Made by a program: the position numbers and the translations under genes | Notes under the pieces: model-generated | Database searches by the model: none | What the model was told of the DNA's origin: nothing | The model's input: the letters and a program-made list of their open reading frames with translations, nothing else | From: an uncultured Sphingomonas sp. | Lineage (GTDB): Bacteria; Pseudomonadota; Alphaproteobacteria; Sphingomonadales; Sphingomonadaceae | DNA length: 64,000 nucleotides | Assembly: GCF_913777625.1 (NCBI RefSeq) | Contig: NZ_CAJYTI010000002.1 | Location: forward strand, 30,762 to 94,761 | Direction of reading: 5' to 3' | Shown: positions 25,932 through 35,327 of the stretch, piece after piece | Layout of the letters: each line of letters starts with the position of its first letter | Numbering within the stretch: position 1 is the first letter of the stretch

Positions 25932-27038
25932 ATGTTCGACGGGCTGAGCTTTGGATGGCGGACGGCGATCCTTGCCGTCGCTGCGGCGCAGTTGCTGGCG
26001 ATCGCCATCGGCCTCACCCGCGTGCTCGCCAATCGGGTGGCGAACCGAACGCTGTCCACGCTGCTGATCGTTCTGACCGGCATCCTGTTGCCCTGGCTGA
26101 TCGGGTTCGCCGGCTTCTACGATCGTTGGCGCTGGCTGACCTTTGCGCCCTTCCAGATCACGCTCGCCGCGGGCCCGTTGATCTGGCTCTACGCCAACGC
26201 CCTGGTGACCGGCCGCTGGCCGGAAAAGGGCTGGCGCCATCTGGCACCTGCGGCCGTGCAGGCCGCGTTCCTCACCGCGAGCTTCCTGCTGCCGCTGCCG
26301 GTCAAGCAGCGCTGGTCCGATATCGTCCACCAGCCCTATTCCATCGTCGCCGATCTCGCGACGATTGCCGGCCTGGCGTGGTACGGAATTGCCGGGCTGC
26401 GCCTGCTCCGCCGCTATCGCGCGCTGCTTGCCGGGCAGCGCAGCGATGACACCCGCTTTGCCGCCCGCTGGCTGAGCCGGGCGATCGGCGCGACATTGGT
26501 GCTGTTGCCGGTGTGGACGGGCTATGCCCTGTGGGATGCGATCGCGCCGATCGGCTATGTCGGCCTGATGGGTCTCTATGTCGCGATCGCGGCCTTCGGC
26601 CTCTACCTCGCCATCGAGGGGTGGCGCCACGCAGCCCTCCCGTTTCCGCATCTGGACGATCTCGCGATCGCCGAGCCCGCGCCGCCACCCCGGGACTGGG
26701 GGCGGCTGGGCGAACTATGGGCGGCGAAGGTGGCTGCCGAGCGCTGGCATTGCGATCCCGACTTGTCGCTGGGCGTGCTGGCGCGGCGCCTGGGCACCAA
26801 CACCAATCATCTGTCGCGCGCGGTGAACGAGGGGCTGGGGGTCAATTTCTCGAGCTTCATCGGCCGGATGCGCGCGGAGACGGTCGCGGCGGCACTGCGC
26901 GACGGCAGCAGCGCCGATCTGCTCGATCTGGCGTTGGAGGCGGGGTTCAGCTCCAAGGCAAGCTTCAACCGCGCCTTTCTCGCAACCTTCGGGCAGACGC
27001 CTTCCGCCTATCGCCGACACGTCGCAAAAGACGAATAA
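25932..27038 (+). CDS. Membrane-anchored AraC-family transcriptional regulator
   Basis: A 368-residue protein. Residues about 5-240 form seven hydrophobic segments (for example AILAVAAAQLLAIAIGL, TLLIVLTGILLPWLIGF), and the last 110 are an AraC helix-turn-helix pair (LSLGVLARRLGTNTNHLSRAVNEGLG and LLDLALEAGFSSKASFNRAFLATFGQTPSAYRR). Proteins of this shape sense a membrane or extracellular signal and are frequent in sphingomonads. The ATG at 25932 gives the first membrane helix directly; 31 upstream residues of open frame are rejected as non-coding. The S41-like gene 59 bases downstream on the same strand is a likely target or partner. Confidence 0.85.
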   Translation: MFDGLSFGWRTAILAVAAAQLLAIAIGLTRVLANRVANRTLSTLLIVLTGILLPWLIGFAGFYDRWRWLTFAPFQITLAAGPLIWLYANALVTGRWPEKGWRHLAPAAVQAAFLTASFLLPLPVKQRWSDIVHQPYSIVADLATIAGLAWYGIAGLRLLRRYRALLAGQRSDDTRFAARWLSRAIGATLVLLPVWTGYALWDAIAPIGYVGLMGLYVAIAAFGLYLAIEGWRHAALPFPHLDDLAIAEPAPPPRDWGRLGELWAAKVAAERWHCDPDLSLGVLARRLGTNTNHLSRAVNEGLGVNFSSFIGRMRAETVAAALRDGSSADLLDLALEAGFSSKASFNRAFLATFGQTPSAYRRHVAKDE

Positions 27039-27097
27039 GTGCGCGGGCATGCGGTTTTGAGGCGCCTGCGCCGACGAAACCGGCACAAGCTTGCCCC

Positions 27098-28552
27098 ATG
27101 ATCGACCGCCGCCAGATGCTCGCCGGCCTCAGCGCCACCGCTGCTCTGCCATTCGCCGCCCGCGCGGCAGAGGCGCCGACGGTTGCCGACCTCCGACAGG
27201 ATGTCGCGATCCTGCGCGACGCCCTGGCGCTGCATCCGGGGCTCTACCGGTACAACACCCCGTCGCAGGGCGCGGCGCGCCTTGCGCGATTCGAAGCGGC
27301 GTTCGTCGCCGCGCCGCACCTCGAAGGACGATATCTGCTGCTCTCGCGGTTCCTCGCGACGATCCGCTGCGGGCACAGCTATTGCAATTTCTATAACCAG
27401 AAGAAGGCAGTGGCGGCCGCGCTGTTCGACCGCGGCACCCGATTGCCGTTCCATTTCCGCTGGCGAGGCGGCGCGATGATCGTGACCGATCACGGCGGCC
27501 CAGAGCTGCCGCGCGGATCGGAGGTGCTGGCGATCCAGGGCGTGGCCCCACGCGACATGCTCGCGCGGCTGCTGCCCTATGCCCGTGCCGATGGGCATAA
27601 CGATGCCAAGCGCGTCTCGCTGCTGGAAGTGCGCGGCGACGACAGCATCGAGTATTTCGACGTGTTCCACGGGCTGGAATATGGCGCTCCGCCGGGCGGC
27701 GTGCACCGCATCGTCGCGCGTCGTCCCGATGGCAGGCGCGTCGCCGTCGCGTGTCCGGCGATCGGCCTCGCGCAACGCCGGGCGCAGACGGCCGCGCGTG
27801 ACTATCGCGGCGGCGCGCCGGTGTGGGGCTGGACCATGCGTCCCGACGGTATCGCCCTGCTGACCATGCCGGGGTGGGCGCTGTACGACAGCAAATGGGA
27901 TTGGCGGGGCTGGTTGGATGCACGCCTCGACAGCCTGGCCGGCGCGAAGGGGCTGGTCGTCGATCTGCGCGCCAACGAGGGCGGCGAGGATTGCGGAGAT
28001 CCGATCCTCGCACGGCTGATTCGCACGCCCATCGTGCTGCCGACGGCGGAACGACGCGTTCGCTTCCGGCGCACCCCGGCGGCGCTGGACCGTTATCTCG
28101 ATACCTGGGACGACAGCTTCCGCACCCTGGGCGTGGGCGCGCGGCCGGTAGGGAACGGCTACTACGCGCTGCAGGGCGAGCGCGACGCTGCCGTGATCCA
28201 CCCCGCGAGCCCCCCGCTCGACTTGCCGGTCGCTGCGCTGGTCGGGCCGGTCAACAGCTCGGCGACCTTCCAGTTTGCCGAGAACGCGCGGCGGAGCGGC
28301 CGGGTGCGGCTGTTCGGCGCGCGCACCGGCGGCAACCGGCGGGGTATCAATGGCGGCTGCTTCTTCTTCGTGCGCCTGCCGGGCAGCGGTATCGAGTTCG
28401 ACCTGCCGCTGATCGGCTATTTCCGGCGCGAGCTACAGCCGGATGCCGGGCTGGTCCCCGATACCACGGTAACGGCGTCGATCGCGGACATCGCGGCCGG
28501 CCGCGATCCGGTCCTCGATCGCGCGATCCGGTGGCTGCACCAGCGCGACTGA
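27098..28552 (+). CDS. Exported S41-peptidase-like protein
   Basis: A 484-residue protein with a Tat-like signal peptide (MIDRRQMLAGLSATAALPFAARA). Two S41 (tail-specific protease) hallmarks follow: LVVDLRANEGGEDCGDPIL, and LVGPVNSSATFQFAENARRSGRVRLFGARTGG, in which the Ser is the likely nucleophile. Residues 25-230 are an N-terminal region with GSEVLAIQGVAPRDML, which looks PDZ-like. It would act in the periplasm; the substrate is unknown. The start was chosen because it yields the signal peptide; the open frame continues far upstream only as a shadow of the AraC-type gene. Confidence 0.8.
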   Translation: MIDRRQMLAGLSATAALPFAARAAEAPTVADLRQDVAILRDALALHPGLYRYNTPSQGAARLARFEAAFVAAPHLEGRYLLLSRFLATIRCGHSYCNFYNQKKAVAAALFDRGTRLPFHFRWRGGAMIVTDHGGPELPRGSEVLAIQGVAPRDMLARLLPYARADGHNDAKRVSLLEVRGDDSIEYFDVFHGLEYGAPPGGVHRIVARRPDGRRVAVACPAIGLAQRRAQTAARDYRGGAPVWGWTMRPDGIALLTMPGWALYDSKWDWRGWLDARLDSLAGAKGLVVDLRANEGGEDCGDPILARLIRTPIVLPTAERRVRFRRTPAALDRYLDTWDDSFRTLGVGARPVGNGYYALQGERDAAVIHPASPPLDLPVAALVGPVNSSATFQFAENARRSGRVRLFGARTGGNRRGINGGCFFFVRLPGSGIEFDLPLIGYFRRELQPDAGLVPDTTVTASIADIAAGRDPVLDRAIRWLHQRD

Positions 28553-28570
28553 TGCGGCCACCGGGTTGCC

Positions 28571-29680
28571 TCAGGCGAGGAGGGGGCCATGCTCCAGCTT
28601 CGGCAGCACGTGCCGGGCGAACAGATCCGCCTCGGAGGCGTGCGGATAGCCGGAGAGGATGAATGCCTCGATGCCCAGCGCGCGATAGGCGTTGAGCTTG
28701 GCGAGCACCTGGTCGGGGTTCCCGACGATCGCCGCGCCGCAGCCCGAGCGGGCGCGGCCGATGCCGGTCCAGAGATTGTTCTCGACATAGCCGTCGCCGG
28801 CCGATGCCTCGCGCAGCTCGGCCTGGCGGCGGACGCCGGCGGACTGCGCGTCGAGCGAGCGGGCGCGGATCGCTTCCCCTTGCGCGGCATCGAGATGCGA
28901 GAGCAGCCGGTCGGCGGCGGTGCGCGCCTCCGCCTCGGTCTCGCGCACCACGACATGGACGCGGTAGCCGAAGCGCAGGGTGCGGCCGCGCTTGGCGGCG
29001 CGGGCACGCAGGTCGTCGAGCGTTGCGGCAACGGCGTCCAGCCGGTCCGGCCACATCAGGTACACGTCGGCGCCTTCCGCCGCGGCATCCCGCGCATCTT
29101 CCGAAAGACCGCCGAAATACAGCTGCGGCGCGCGGCCGGAGACGGTGGTGATGCGCGGCGGCTCGACCTTGAGCTGCCAGAACTCGCCCTGGTGATCCAG
29201 CGCCTCGCCGTTCAGCAGCGTCTTCAGGATGTGCATCGCCTCGATCGTCCGGCGATAGCGGGGCGCAGAGGCCAGCGTCTCGCCCGGCAGATCCGACGAG
29301 ATGATGTTCACCGCGAGGCGCCCGCCGAGGATCCGGTCGATCGTGGCGATCTGGCGCGCGAGCTGCGGCGGCCAGCTCTCGCCGACGCGCACTGCCATCA
29401 ACAGCCGGATGCGGCGCACCAGCGTGGCGATCGCGGCGGCGAAGGCGGTGGTGTCGATCCCCAGCGCATAGCCCGAGGGCAGCAGGATATTGTCGAACCC
29501 CGCGCTCTCGGCCACCATCACGATATCGCGGCAATGCTCCCAGCTGGAGAGCAGGCGCGGGTCCGGCTGGCCGAGAAACTCATAGTCATCGTCGCAAAGC
29601 GCGGAAAACCAGCTCACTTCGCAGGGGGGAAGTTGTTCTTGCTTGCCGGATGCGTCGGTCTGGGGATTGGGGGTGGTCAT
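28571..29680 (-). CDS. SsuD-like FMNH2-dependent monooxygenase (alkanesulfonate monooxygenase family)
   Basis: A 369-residue bacterial-luciferase-like TIM barrel. Markers are LLPSGYALGIDTTAFAAAIA, RRIRLLMAVRVGESWPPQLARQIATID, GGRLAVNIISSDLPGE and LYFGGLSEDARDAAAEGADVYLMW, all close to alkanesulfonate monooxygenase. It would cleave a C-S bond of a sulfonate using FMNH2 and O2, giving sulfite and an aldehyde. No flavin reductase (SsuE) gene is in the window. It is divergent from the Gfo/Idh/MocA oxidoreductase 24 bases away, which suggests a shared pathway for a sulfonated sugar or similar substrate. Confidence 0.88.
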   Translation of the reverse strand: MTTPNPQTDASGKQEQLPPCEVSWFSALCDDDYEFLGQPDPRLLSSWEHCRDIVMVAESAGFDNILLPSGYALGIDTTAFAAAIATLVRRIRLLMAVRVGESWPPQLARQIATIDRILGGRLAVNIISSDLPGETLASAPRYRRTIEAMHILKTLLNGEALDHQGEFWQLKVEPPRITTVSGRAPQLYFGGLSEDARDAAAEGADVYLMWPDRLDAVAATLDDLRARAAKRGRTLRFGYRVHVVVRETEAEARTAADRLLSHLDAAQGEAIRARSLDAQSAGVRRQAELREASAGDGYVENNLWTGIGRARSGCGAAIVGNPDQVLAKLNAYRALGIEAFILSGYPHASEADLFARHVLPKLEHGPLLA

Positions 29681-29704
29681 GAGTCAAAGCCTCTGGAGAA
29701 GATG

Positions 29705-30808
29705 ATGGCGTCGCGAATTCGGTACGGTCTGGTCGGGTGCGGGATGATGGGCGTGGAGCATATCCGCAATCTCGCGATCACGCCCGGCGCGGAGCTGGTG
29801 GCGATCGCCGATCCGGTCGAGGCCTCGCTCGGCTGGGCGCGCGACGCGCTGGGCGGCAAGGCGCAGGACGTGACCGCCTACCGCGACGCCGAGGCGCTGT
29901 CCAAGCATGCCGGGCTCGACGCGGTGATCGTTGCCAGCCCCAACTTCACGCATCGGCAGACGGTGGCGCCGCTGTTCGATGCCGGCCTCCACATCCTGTG
30001 CGAGAAGCCGCTGGCGACGACGATCGAGGATGCGCGCTGGATCGCAGAGCGCGCCGCGCGCCACGACGCGGTGTTCTGGACGGCGATGGAATATCGCTAC
30101 ATGCCGCCGGTCGCCGCGCTGATCGCGGGCGTGCATGGCGGCGCAATCGGCCGGCTGCGGATGCTGGCGATGCGCGAGCACCGTTTCCCGTTCCTGGTGA
30201 AGGTGGACGACTGGAATCGCTTCGCCCGCAACACCGGCGGCACCATGGTCGAGAAATGCTGCCATTTCTTCGACCTGATGCGCTTCATCGTCCGCAGCGA
30301 GCCGGTGCGGGTCTATTGCTCGGGCGGGCAGGACGTGAACCACCTCGACGAGCGCTATGACGGCCAGGCGCCGGACATCGTCGACAACAGCTACACCGTG
30401 GTCGATTTCGCCGACGGCACCCGCGCGCTGCTCGACCTGTGCATGTTCGCCGACGGCGCCGAGGAGCAGGAGGAGATCGTCGCGACCGGCGATATCGCCC
30501 GGCTCGACGTCAGCATCCCCGGCAGCGTGCTCACCCGCGCGCCGCGCACCGGCTTCGGCAACCCCAAGGCGCCCGAGAAGCGCCGGATCGAGGTGGACGC
30601 GGCGGCGCTGGCGGCGGGATCGCACCATGGCTCGACCTTCTACCAGCATCAGGCCTTCGCCCGCGCGGTGCGAGGACAGGGGCCGGTGGAGGTGACCGCC
30701 GAGGACGGGCTCAAGGCCATCGCCATCGGCATGGCGGCGGAGATATCCTTACGGGAACACCGGGTGGTCGACATGGCCGAGCTGCTGGGTCAGCCCGCGT
30801 CCGCATAG
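29705..30808 (+). CDS. Gfo/Idh/MocA-family oxidoreductase
   Basis: A 367-residue NAD(P)-dependent dehydrogenase. The Rossmann start is RYGLVGCGMMGVEHIRN, the family Lys is in HILCEKPLATT, and the substrate-side helix is GGTMVEKCCHFFDLMRFIV, with the usual H-x3-D spacing. Family members oxidise inositols, sugars or sugar acids. ATG at 29705 is preferred over 29702 because GGAG then lies six bases upstream. The 3' end overlaps the convergent permease gene by 19 bases. With the SsuD-like gene divergent and a permease/TonB pair next door, it probably acts on the desulfonated sugar-like product, but this is inferred. Confidence 0.88.
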   Translation: MASRIRYGLVGCGMMGVEHIRNLAITPGAELVAIADPVEASLGWARDALGGKAQDVTAYRDAEALSKHAGLDAVIVASPNFTHRQTVAPLFDAGLHILCEKPLATTIEDARWIAERAARHDAVFWTAMEYRYMPPVAALIAGVHGGAIGRLRMLAMREHRFPFLVKVDDWNRFARNTGGTMVEKCCHFFDLMRFIVRSEPVRVYCSGGQDVNHLDERYDGQAPDIVDNSYTVVDFADGTRALLDLCMFADGAEEQEEIVATGDIARLDVSIPGSVLTRAPRTGFGNPKAPEKRRIEVDAAALAAGSHHGSTFYQHQAFARAVRGQGPVEVTAEDGLKAIAIGMAAEISLREHRVVDMAELLGQPASA

Positions 30809-32016
30809 GCGGTGCGCGGCAGGATCCAGCGCACCAGCAGCGCACCTGCGAGATAGGAAAAGGCCGCGATCCAGAACATCGGCGCATAGCCATGGCCATT
30901 GTCGAGCGACCAGCCGGCCAGCTCGAGAATGGCCATGCCGGCCAGGTTGCCGGCAAAGGCGCCGATGCCGATCACCGATCCGACGCGGTTGGCCGGGAAG
31001 ATGTCGGTCGCCAGCCCGAACACGTTGGTCGAAAAGCCCTGGTGCGCGAATAGGGCAAGGCCGAGCAGCAGCGCGGCGACCCAGGGGTTGCTCGCCACCA
31101 GCACCAGCGGGATCGGCAGCACGAGCAGCGCATAGCCGAGCAGCGTCGCGTGGCGCACCCGCTCCGGCGTCCAGCCGCGCGCGAGCAGCCAGCCCGGCAC
31201 CCAGCCGCCGCTGATCGCGCCCAACGCGGCGAGGCTGTACGCCAGCGCCACGGGGAGCCCCAGCGCGCCTTGCTCCAGCCCGAACTGGCGGTGGAACAGG
31301 TCGGGCGTCCAGAACAGCAGGAACCACCAGACCTGGTCGCTCAGCACCTTGGCGACGGCGATGGCGAGCGTCCGCCGGTCGCGCAGCAAGTAGAGCCACG
31401 GCACCTCCGAGCGCGGACCCCGCACGCTGGCGGCGGCGGGGACGTAGCGCAGCCAAACCGCCACCCAGACGAGGCCAAGGCCACCCGCGATCAGAAAGCT
31501 TCCCTTCCAGCCGACCCACAAGGCCAGCGCCGGGATCAGCAAGGGTGTGAGGATCGCCCCAAAATTGGGCGCAGTATTGCCGATGCCGAGCGCGCGCGAG
31601 CGCTCGACGGGCGGGAAGAAGGTGGCGGCGGACTTCACCGCGGCCGGAGTGCCGATCGACTCCGCCGCACCCAGCACGGCGCGTGCGGCGACGAACTGGG
31701 TAACGGTTGTGGCGAAGGCGTGCGCCATGCCCGCGACGCTCCACAGCGCCACGCCCAGCGCGAAGCCTCGCCGCAGCCCGACCCGGTCGAGAAACCAGCC
31801 GGTGCCGAGAAAGGCCAGCGCCGCCGCGAACTGGAAGGCCGAGGCCATGTGCGCATAGTCGCGGTCGGACCAGTGAAACTCGCCTTGCAACATGGGTTTC
31901 AGCAGGGCGAGGATCTGCCGGTCGACATAGTTCAGCATCACCGCGCCGAACACGAGCGCCAGGATCGCCCAGCGACCTTGCGCCCCGGCGGTGGTGTCAG
32001 TAGCGGATGCGCGCAT
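30790..32016 (-). CDS. Major-facilitator transporter, ACS (hexuronate/galactonate) type
   Basis: A 408-residue inner-membrane protein with about 12 membrane segments. The motif MLNYVDRQILALLKP in helix 1 and GAAESIGTPAAVKSAATFFPPVERSRALGIGN match the anion:cation symporter branch (ExuT/DgoT-like), which takes up sugar acids and other organic anions; a sulfonate anion would fit. The start overlaps the 3' end of the upstream TonB receptor gene by 20 bases, so the two are coupled. It overlaps the convergent oxidoreductase gene by 19 bases at its 3' end. Confidence 0.88.
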   Translation of the reverse strand: MRASATDTTAGAQGRWAILALVFGAVMLNYVDRQILALLKPMLQGEFHWSDRDYAHMASAFQFAAALAFLGTGWFLDRVGLRRGFALGVALWSVAGMAHAFATTVTQFVAARAVLGAAESIGTPAAVKSAATFFPPVERSRALGIGNTAPNFGAILTPLLIPALALWVGWKGSFLIAGGLGLVWVAVWLRYVPAAASVRGPRSEVPWLYLLRDRRTLAIAVAKVLSDQVWWFLLFWTPDLFHRQFGLEQGALGLPVALAYSLAALGAISGGWVPGWLLARGWTPERVRHATLLGYALLVLPIPLVLVASNPWVAALLLGLALFAHQGFSTNVFGLATDIFPANRVGSVIGIGAFAGNLAGMAILELAGWSLDNGHGYAPMFWIAAFSYLAGALLVRWILPRTAYADAG

Positions 32017-34237
32017 TCAGGCCGACATAGCGATCATTGTCCCGCGGCACGTAACGGGCCACGCCCGCGGTGGTGCCATAGACCAGATAGTTCGAATAGT
32101 GCTGGTCGAGGATGTTCTTGACGAGCGCACGCAGCTCCCAGCGCTCGCCGCCGATCAGCGCGATGCTGGCGTTCCAGATGCCATAGGCGGGCTGGATCGT
32201 GTCCGGCGTCTGGGTGATCGCATATTGGGTCTTGGTCTTGTAGCTGGCGTCGGTCTGGAGCTCGACGGCAAGGCCGTCGGTGATCGGCAGCTTCCACGCC
32301 GCACCGCCGCTCAGCTTCCAGTCGGGCGCGAAGGGCAGGGGCTGGCCGTCGAGTGAGGTGCAACTGGTGCCCGCCGGGCAGTTGAAGTGGCGGATATGCG
32401 CATCGGTGCGCGCCACCGCGAAGTTCAGCGTCAGGCGATCGGTGGGCCGCGCGCTCAGATCGGCTTCGATGCCCTTGGTCTGCACCTTGCCGGCGTTGAT
32501 CAGGCGGGTGACGATCGCCCCCAGATAGGTGTCCGAATAGTTTGCCTGGAAGCCGTCATAGTTCGTCAGATAGGCGGCGATGCCACCGCTCAGCCTGCCG
32601 TCGAACAGGCTGCCCTTCAGGCCGACTTCGTAGCTGGTCGAAGTCTCGGGCGCGAGCGGCTGGGCGTCGAACGCCTGCATGTTGAAGAAGACGTTGTACG
32701 CCGGGCCCTTATAGCCGCGCGAGAAGGTGAAGTAGGTGTTGGCGTTGGGCGCCAGCTTGTACTGGACGCCAAGGCGCGCGCTGTAATCCACCCGATCGGT
32801 CTTGCCGTTGCTGGCGAAGCTCGGGCGGATCCCGGCCACACCGGTCGCGGTGTCGGAAACGCGGGCATGGAAATAGGTCAGCGCGTCATGGATCAGGCGG
32901 CCGCCGGCGATGAAGGTCAGCTTGTCGGTGGCATGCAGGTTGGCCTCGCCGAACAGGGCATGGTTCTGCGCGCGGATGCCGTAGTTCGCCACGCCGCTGT
33001 TGGTTACCGGCGCCCCGCCCACCAGCTGGGTGACGCTGCGCTGGTAGCGCTCGTCGGTATCGGCGGCGAGCAGATAGGCGCCGACGACATAGTCGACCAG
33101 CCCGCCCTGCGGCGAGGCGAGGCGAATCTCCTGCGAGAACTGGTCGAAATCCACCCGGCCGTCGTCGCGGCCCTGCGGGAAGCCGATGGCGAGGATCGCG
33201 CGCGCGTCCCAGTCCGGGGTCTGGTGGTTGCGCCACTCGCGATAGGCGGTGATCGAGGTCAGCGTATAGCCGCCGCCCAGCCGCCAATCGAGCGTGACCG
33301 AGCCGCCATAGTTGCGGTCGCGCACCTCGGCGTCGAAATTGGTGTTGACCCGCTTGTTGTTGGCCGAGGGCGTGATGCCTTCCTGGGTGAGCAGCCCGGC
33401 CAGCGTCGCGTTCGGCGTCACCACATTGGTCGGGAAGGCGACGCGCGAGGCGCTGACATAGACGCCCTGCGGCGTATTGTCGCGATTGTAGAGATAGTCG
33501 CCGGCGAAGGTGATCGTCACATCGTCATTGGGCCGGGCGACGATCTTGCCGCGCACGCCCCAGCGGTCATAGCCGTTCACCTTGTGACCGGTGCCGGCGT
33601 TGAACACATTGCCCTTGTACGAGGCATAGAGTCCGCTCAGCGCATAGCCGATATTGCTGGTGATCGGACCGGAGACGCTGCCCTTGATGCGGCCCTCGCC
33701 GCCTTCGTAATAGCCGGCCTCCAGCGTCTCGGTCTGGACCTTGCTCGGCGCCTTGGTGACGAGGTTGATCACGCCGGCCGAGGCGTTCTTGCCGAACAGC
33801 GTGCCCTGCGGTCCGCGCAGCACCTCGAGATGGTCGAGATCGAGCAGGTCGAGCGTCGCCTGGCCCGGACGCACCAGCACCACCCCGTCGATCACCGTCG
33901 AGACCGAGCTTTCGACGCCGGGCGACGTGGTGATCGTGCCGACGCCGCGGACGAACACGGTACGGTCCTTGTTCGACTGGCCGGTGCGGAAGTCCACCGT
34001 CGGGATGATCGTCGACAGGTCCTGCAGCGTGTTGAGGTTGCGCGAGGCGGCGACATCGCCGTTCACCACCGAGACGGCGATCGGCACGTCCTGCAGATTC
34101 TCGTTGCGGAAGCGCGCGGTGACGACGATGTCGTTCGACTGTGCCGCCGGGGTGTTCGGCTCCTGCGCCTGTGCCAGCGCCGGCTGGGCAACCCCCGCCA
34201 GCAGGCTCGCCATCATCCACCCGTGCATGCGCCCCAT
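31997..34237 (-). CDS. TonB-dependent outer-membrane receptor
   Basis: A 746-residue receptor with signal peptide (WMMASLLAGVAQPALAQAQ), TonB-box-like NDIVVTARFRNENLQDVPIAV, plug segment LDHLEVLRGPQGTLFGKNASAGVIN and a barrel ending in VGLNARIRY. ATG at 34237 follows GGAGG with a five-base spacing. Coupled to the ACS-type permease, it should deliver that permease's substrate across the outer membrane. The pair is the same receptor-permease arrangement found in the sulfate-ester block, with a different permease family. The 233-base gap to the divergent psd gene holds both promoters; no clear operator was seen. Confidence 0.92.
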   Translation of the reverse strand: MGRMHGWMMASLLAGVAQPALAQAQEPNTPAAQSNDIVVTARFRNENLQDVPIAVSVVNGDVAASRNLNTLQDLSTIIPTVDFRTGQSNKDRTVFVRGVGTITTSPGVESSVSTVIDGVVLVRPGQATLDLLDLDHLEVLRGPQGTLFGKNASAGVINLVTKAPSKVQTETLEAGYYEGGEGRIKGSVSGPITSNIGYALSGLYASYKGNVFNAGTGHKVNGYDRWGVRGKIVARPNDDVTITFAGDYLYNRDNTPQGVYVSASRVAFPTNVVTPNATLAGLLTQEGITPSANNKRVNTNFDAEVRDRNYGGSVTLDWRLGGGYTLTSITAYREWRNHQTPDWDARAILAIGFPQGRDDGRVDFDQFSQEIRLASPQGGLVDYVVGAYLLAADTDERYQRSVTQLVGGAPVTNSGVANYGIRAQNHALFGEANLHATDKLTFIAGGRLIHDALTYFHARVSDTATGVAGIRPSFASNGKTDRVDYSARLGVQYKLAPNANTYFTFSRGYKGPAYNVFFNMQAFDAQPLAPETSTSYEVGLKGSLFDGRLSGGIAAYLTNYDGFQANYSDTYLGAIVTRLINAGKVQTKGIEADLSARPTDRLTLNFAVARTDAHIRHFNCPAGTSCTSLDGQPLPFAPDWKLSGGAAWKLPITDGLAVELQTDASYKTKTQYAITQTPDTIQPAYGIWNASIALIGGERWELRALVKNILDQHYSNYLVYGTTAGVARYVPRDNDRYVGLNARIRY

Positions 34238-34470
34238 TCCATCCTCCGCGATTGTTGTGCGAGGGGGTAATTCCGAGTTGCGTACTAGGAAAATAAGCTT
34301 TTGCTTGGGGACGGCAAAGCCAGCCTTCGCGGCGCCACAAAGACGTTTCCCGACAGGGGTGTAGCCGCACCTCTGTGGAAATGGACCGGGCCAGTCGGCG
34401 GCGAAGGAGAGGCTCGCATCCTGGCGCCGTCGACTGCTACAGGGATCGCCCGACCTGATAGGGAGCCTGA

Positions 34471-35322
34471 ATGTCCGACCGTCTCGCCGTGCTGCTGCAA
34501 CATGCCTTGCCGAAACGGCTGCTGACTTCGCTGGCCGGCCGGGCGGCGGGCGCGCGGGGCGGGGGGGCGACGCGCGCGGCGATCCGCCGGTTCGTCGCCC
34601 ATTATGGCGTCGATATGGGCGAGGCGGCCGATCCGGAGATCGCCAGCTATGCCAGCTTCAACGACTTCTTCACCCGCGCGCTGAAGCCGGGCGCCCGCCC
34701 CATCGCGGATGCGGCTTTCGTGAGTCCCGTCGATGGCGCGATCAGCCAGTTGGGTGCGATCGACGACGACCAGATCGTCCAGGCCAAGGGGCATCGCTAC
34801 ACCACCACCGCGCTGCTGGGCGGGGACGCGACGCTGGCGGCGGCGTTTCGCCATGGCAGCTTCGCCAACCTCTATCTGTCGCCGCGCGACTATCATCGCC
34901 TGCACATGCCCTGCACCGGCCGGCTGACGCGCATGATTCATATTCCCGGCAGCCTGTTCTCGGTGAACCCGGTCACCGCGCGCGGCGTGCCGGGCCTGTT
35001 CGCGCGCAACGAGCGCGTCGTGTGCCTGTTCGAAAGCGCCGAGCATGGCCCGTTCGCAATGGTGCTGGTCGGCGCGACGATCGTCGGCAGCATCGCGACG
35101 GTGTGGCACGGCGTGGTAAACGCCAGGCGCACCGGGCGCCCGAGCGAATGGACCTATGACGATCAGGCGATCGTGCTGGAGCAGGGCGCGGAAATGGGCC
35201 GCTTCCTGCTCGGCTCCACCGTCGTGATGCTGTTCCGCCAGGGTGCGATCACGTTCGAGCAACGCTGGGCGCCGGAACGGCCGGTGCGGCTCGGCGAGCG
35301 AATGGGCGACCGGCCGGCCTGA
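34471..35322 (+). CDS. psd: Phosphatidylserine decarboxylase proenzyme
   Basis: A 283-residue protein of the usual bacterial length. FFTRALKPGARPI, VSPVDGAISQLG, LSPRDYHRLHMPCTGRL (catalytic His), LFARNERVV and the self-cleavage motif LLGSTVVML near the C-terminus are all present. The proenzyme cuts itself at Gly-Ser to form a pyruvoyl group and then converts phosphatidylserine to phosphatidylethanolamine at the inner membrane. No phosphatidylserine synthase gene lies next to it. It is convergent with the TPR-methyltransferase gene, five bases away. Confidence 0.96.
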   Translation: MSDRLAVLLQHALPKRLLTSLAGRAAGARGGGATRAAIRRFVAHYGVDMGEAADPEIASYASFNDFFTRALKPGARPIADAAFVSPVDGAISQLGAIDDDQIVQAKGHRYTTTALLGGDATLAAAFRHGSFANLYLSPRDYHRLHMPCTGRLTRMIHIPGSLFSVNPVTARGVPGLFARNERVVCLFESAEHGPFAMVLVGATIVGSIATVWHGVVNARRTGRPSEWTYDDQAIVLEQGAEMGRFLLGSTVVMLFRQGAITFEQRWAPERPVRLGERMGDRPA

Positions 35323-35327
35323 TCCAC

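Noticed and set aside
32387..34270. Long plus-strand frame opposite the second TonB receptor
   Set aside because: The receptor strand shows signal peptide, plug and barrel motifs; the plus-strand product has none.
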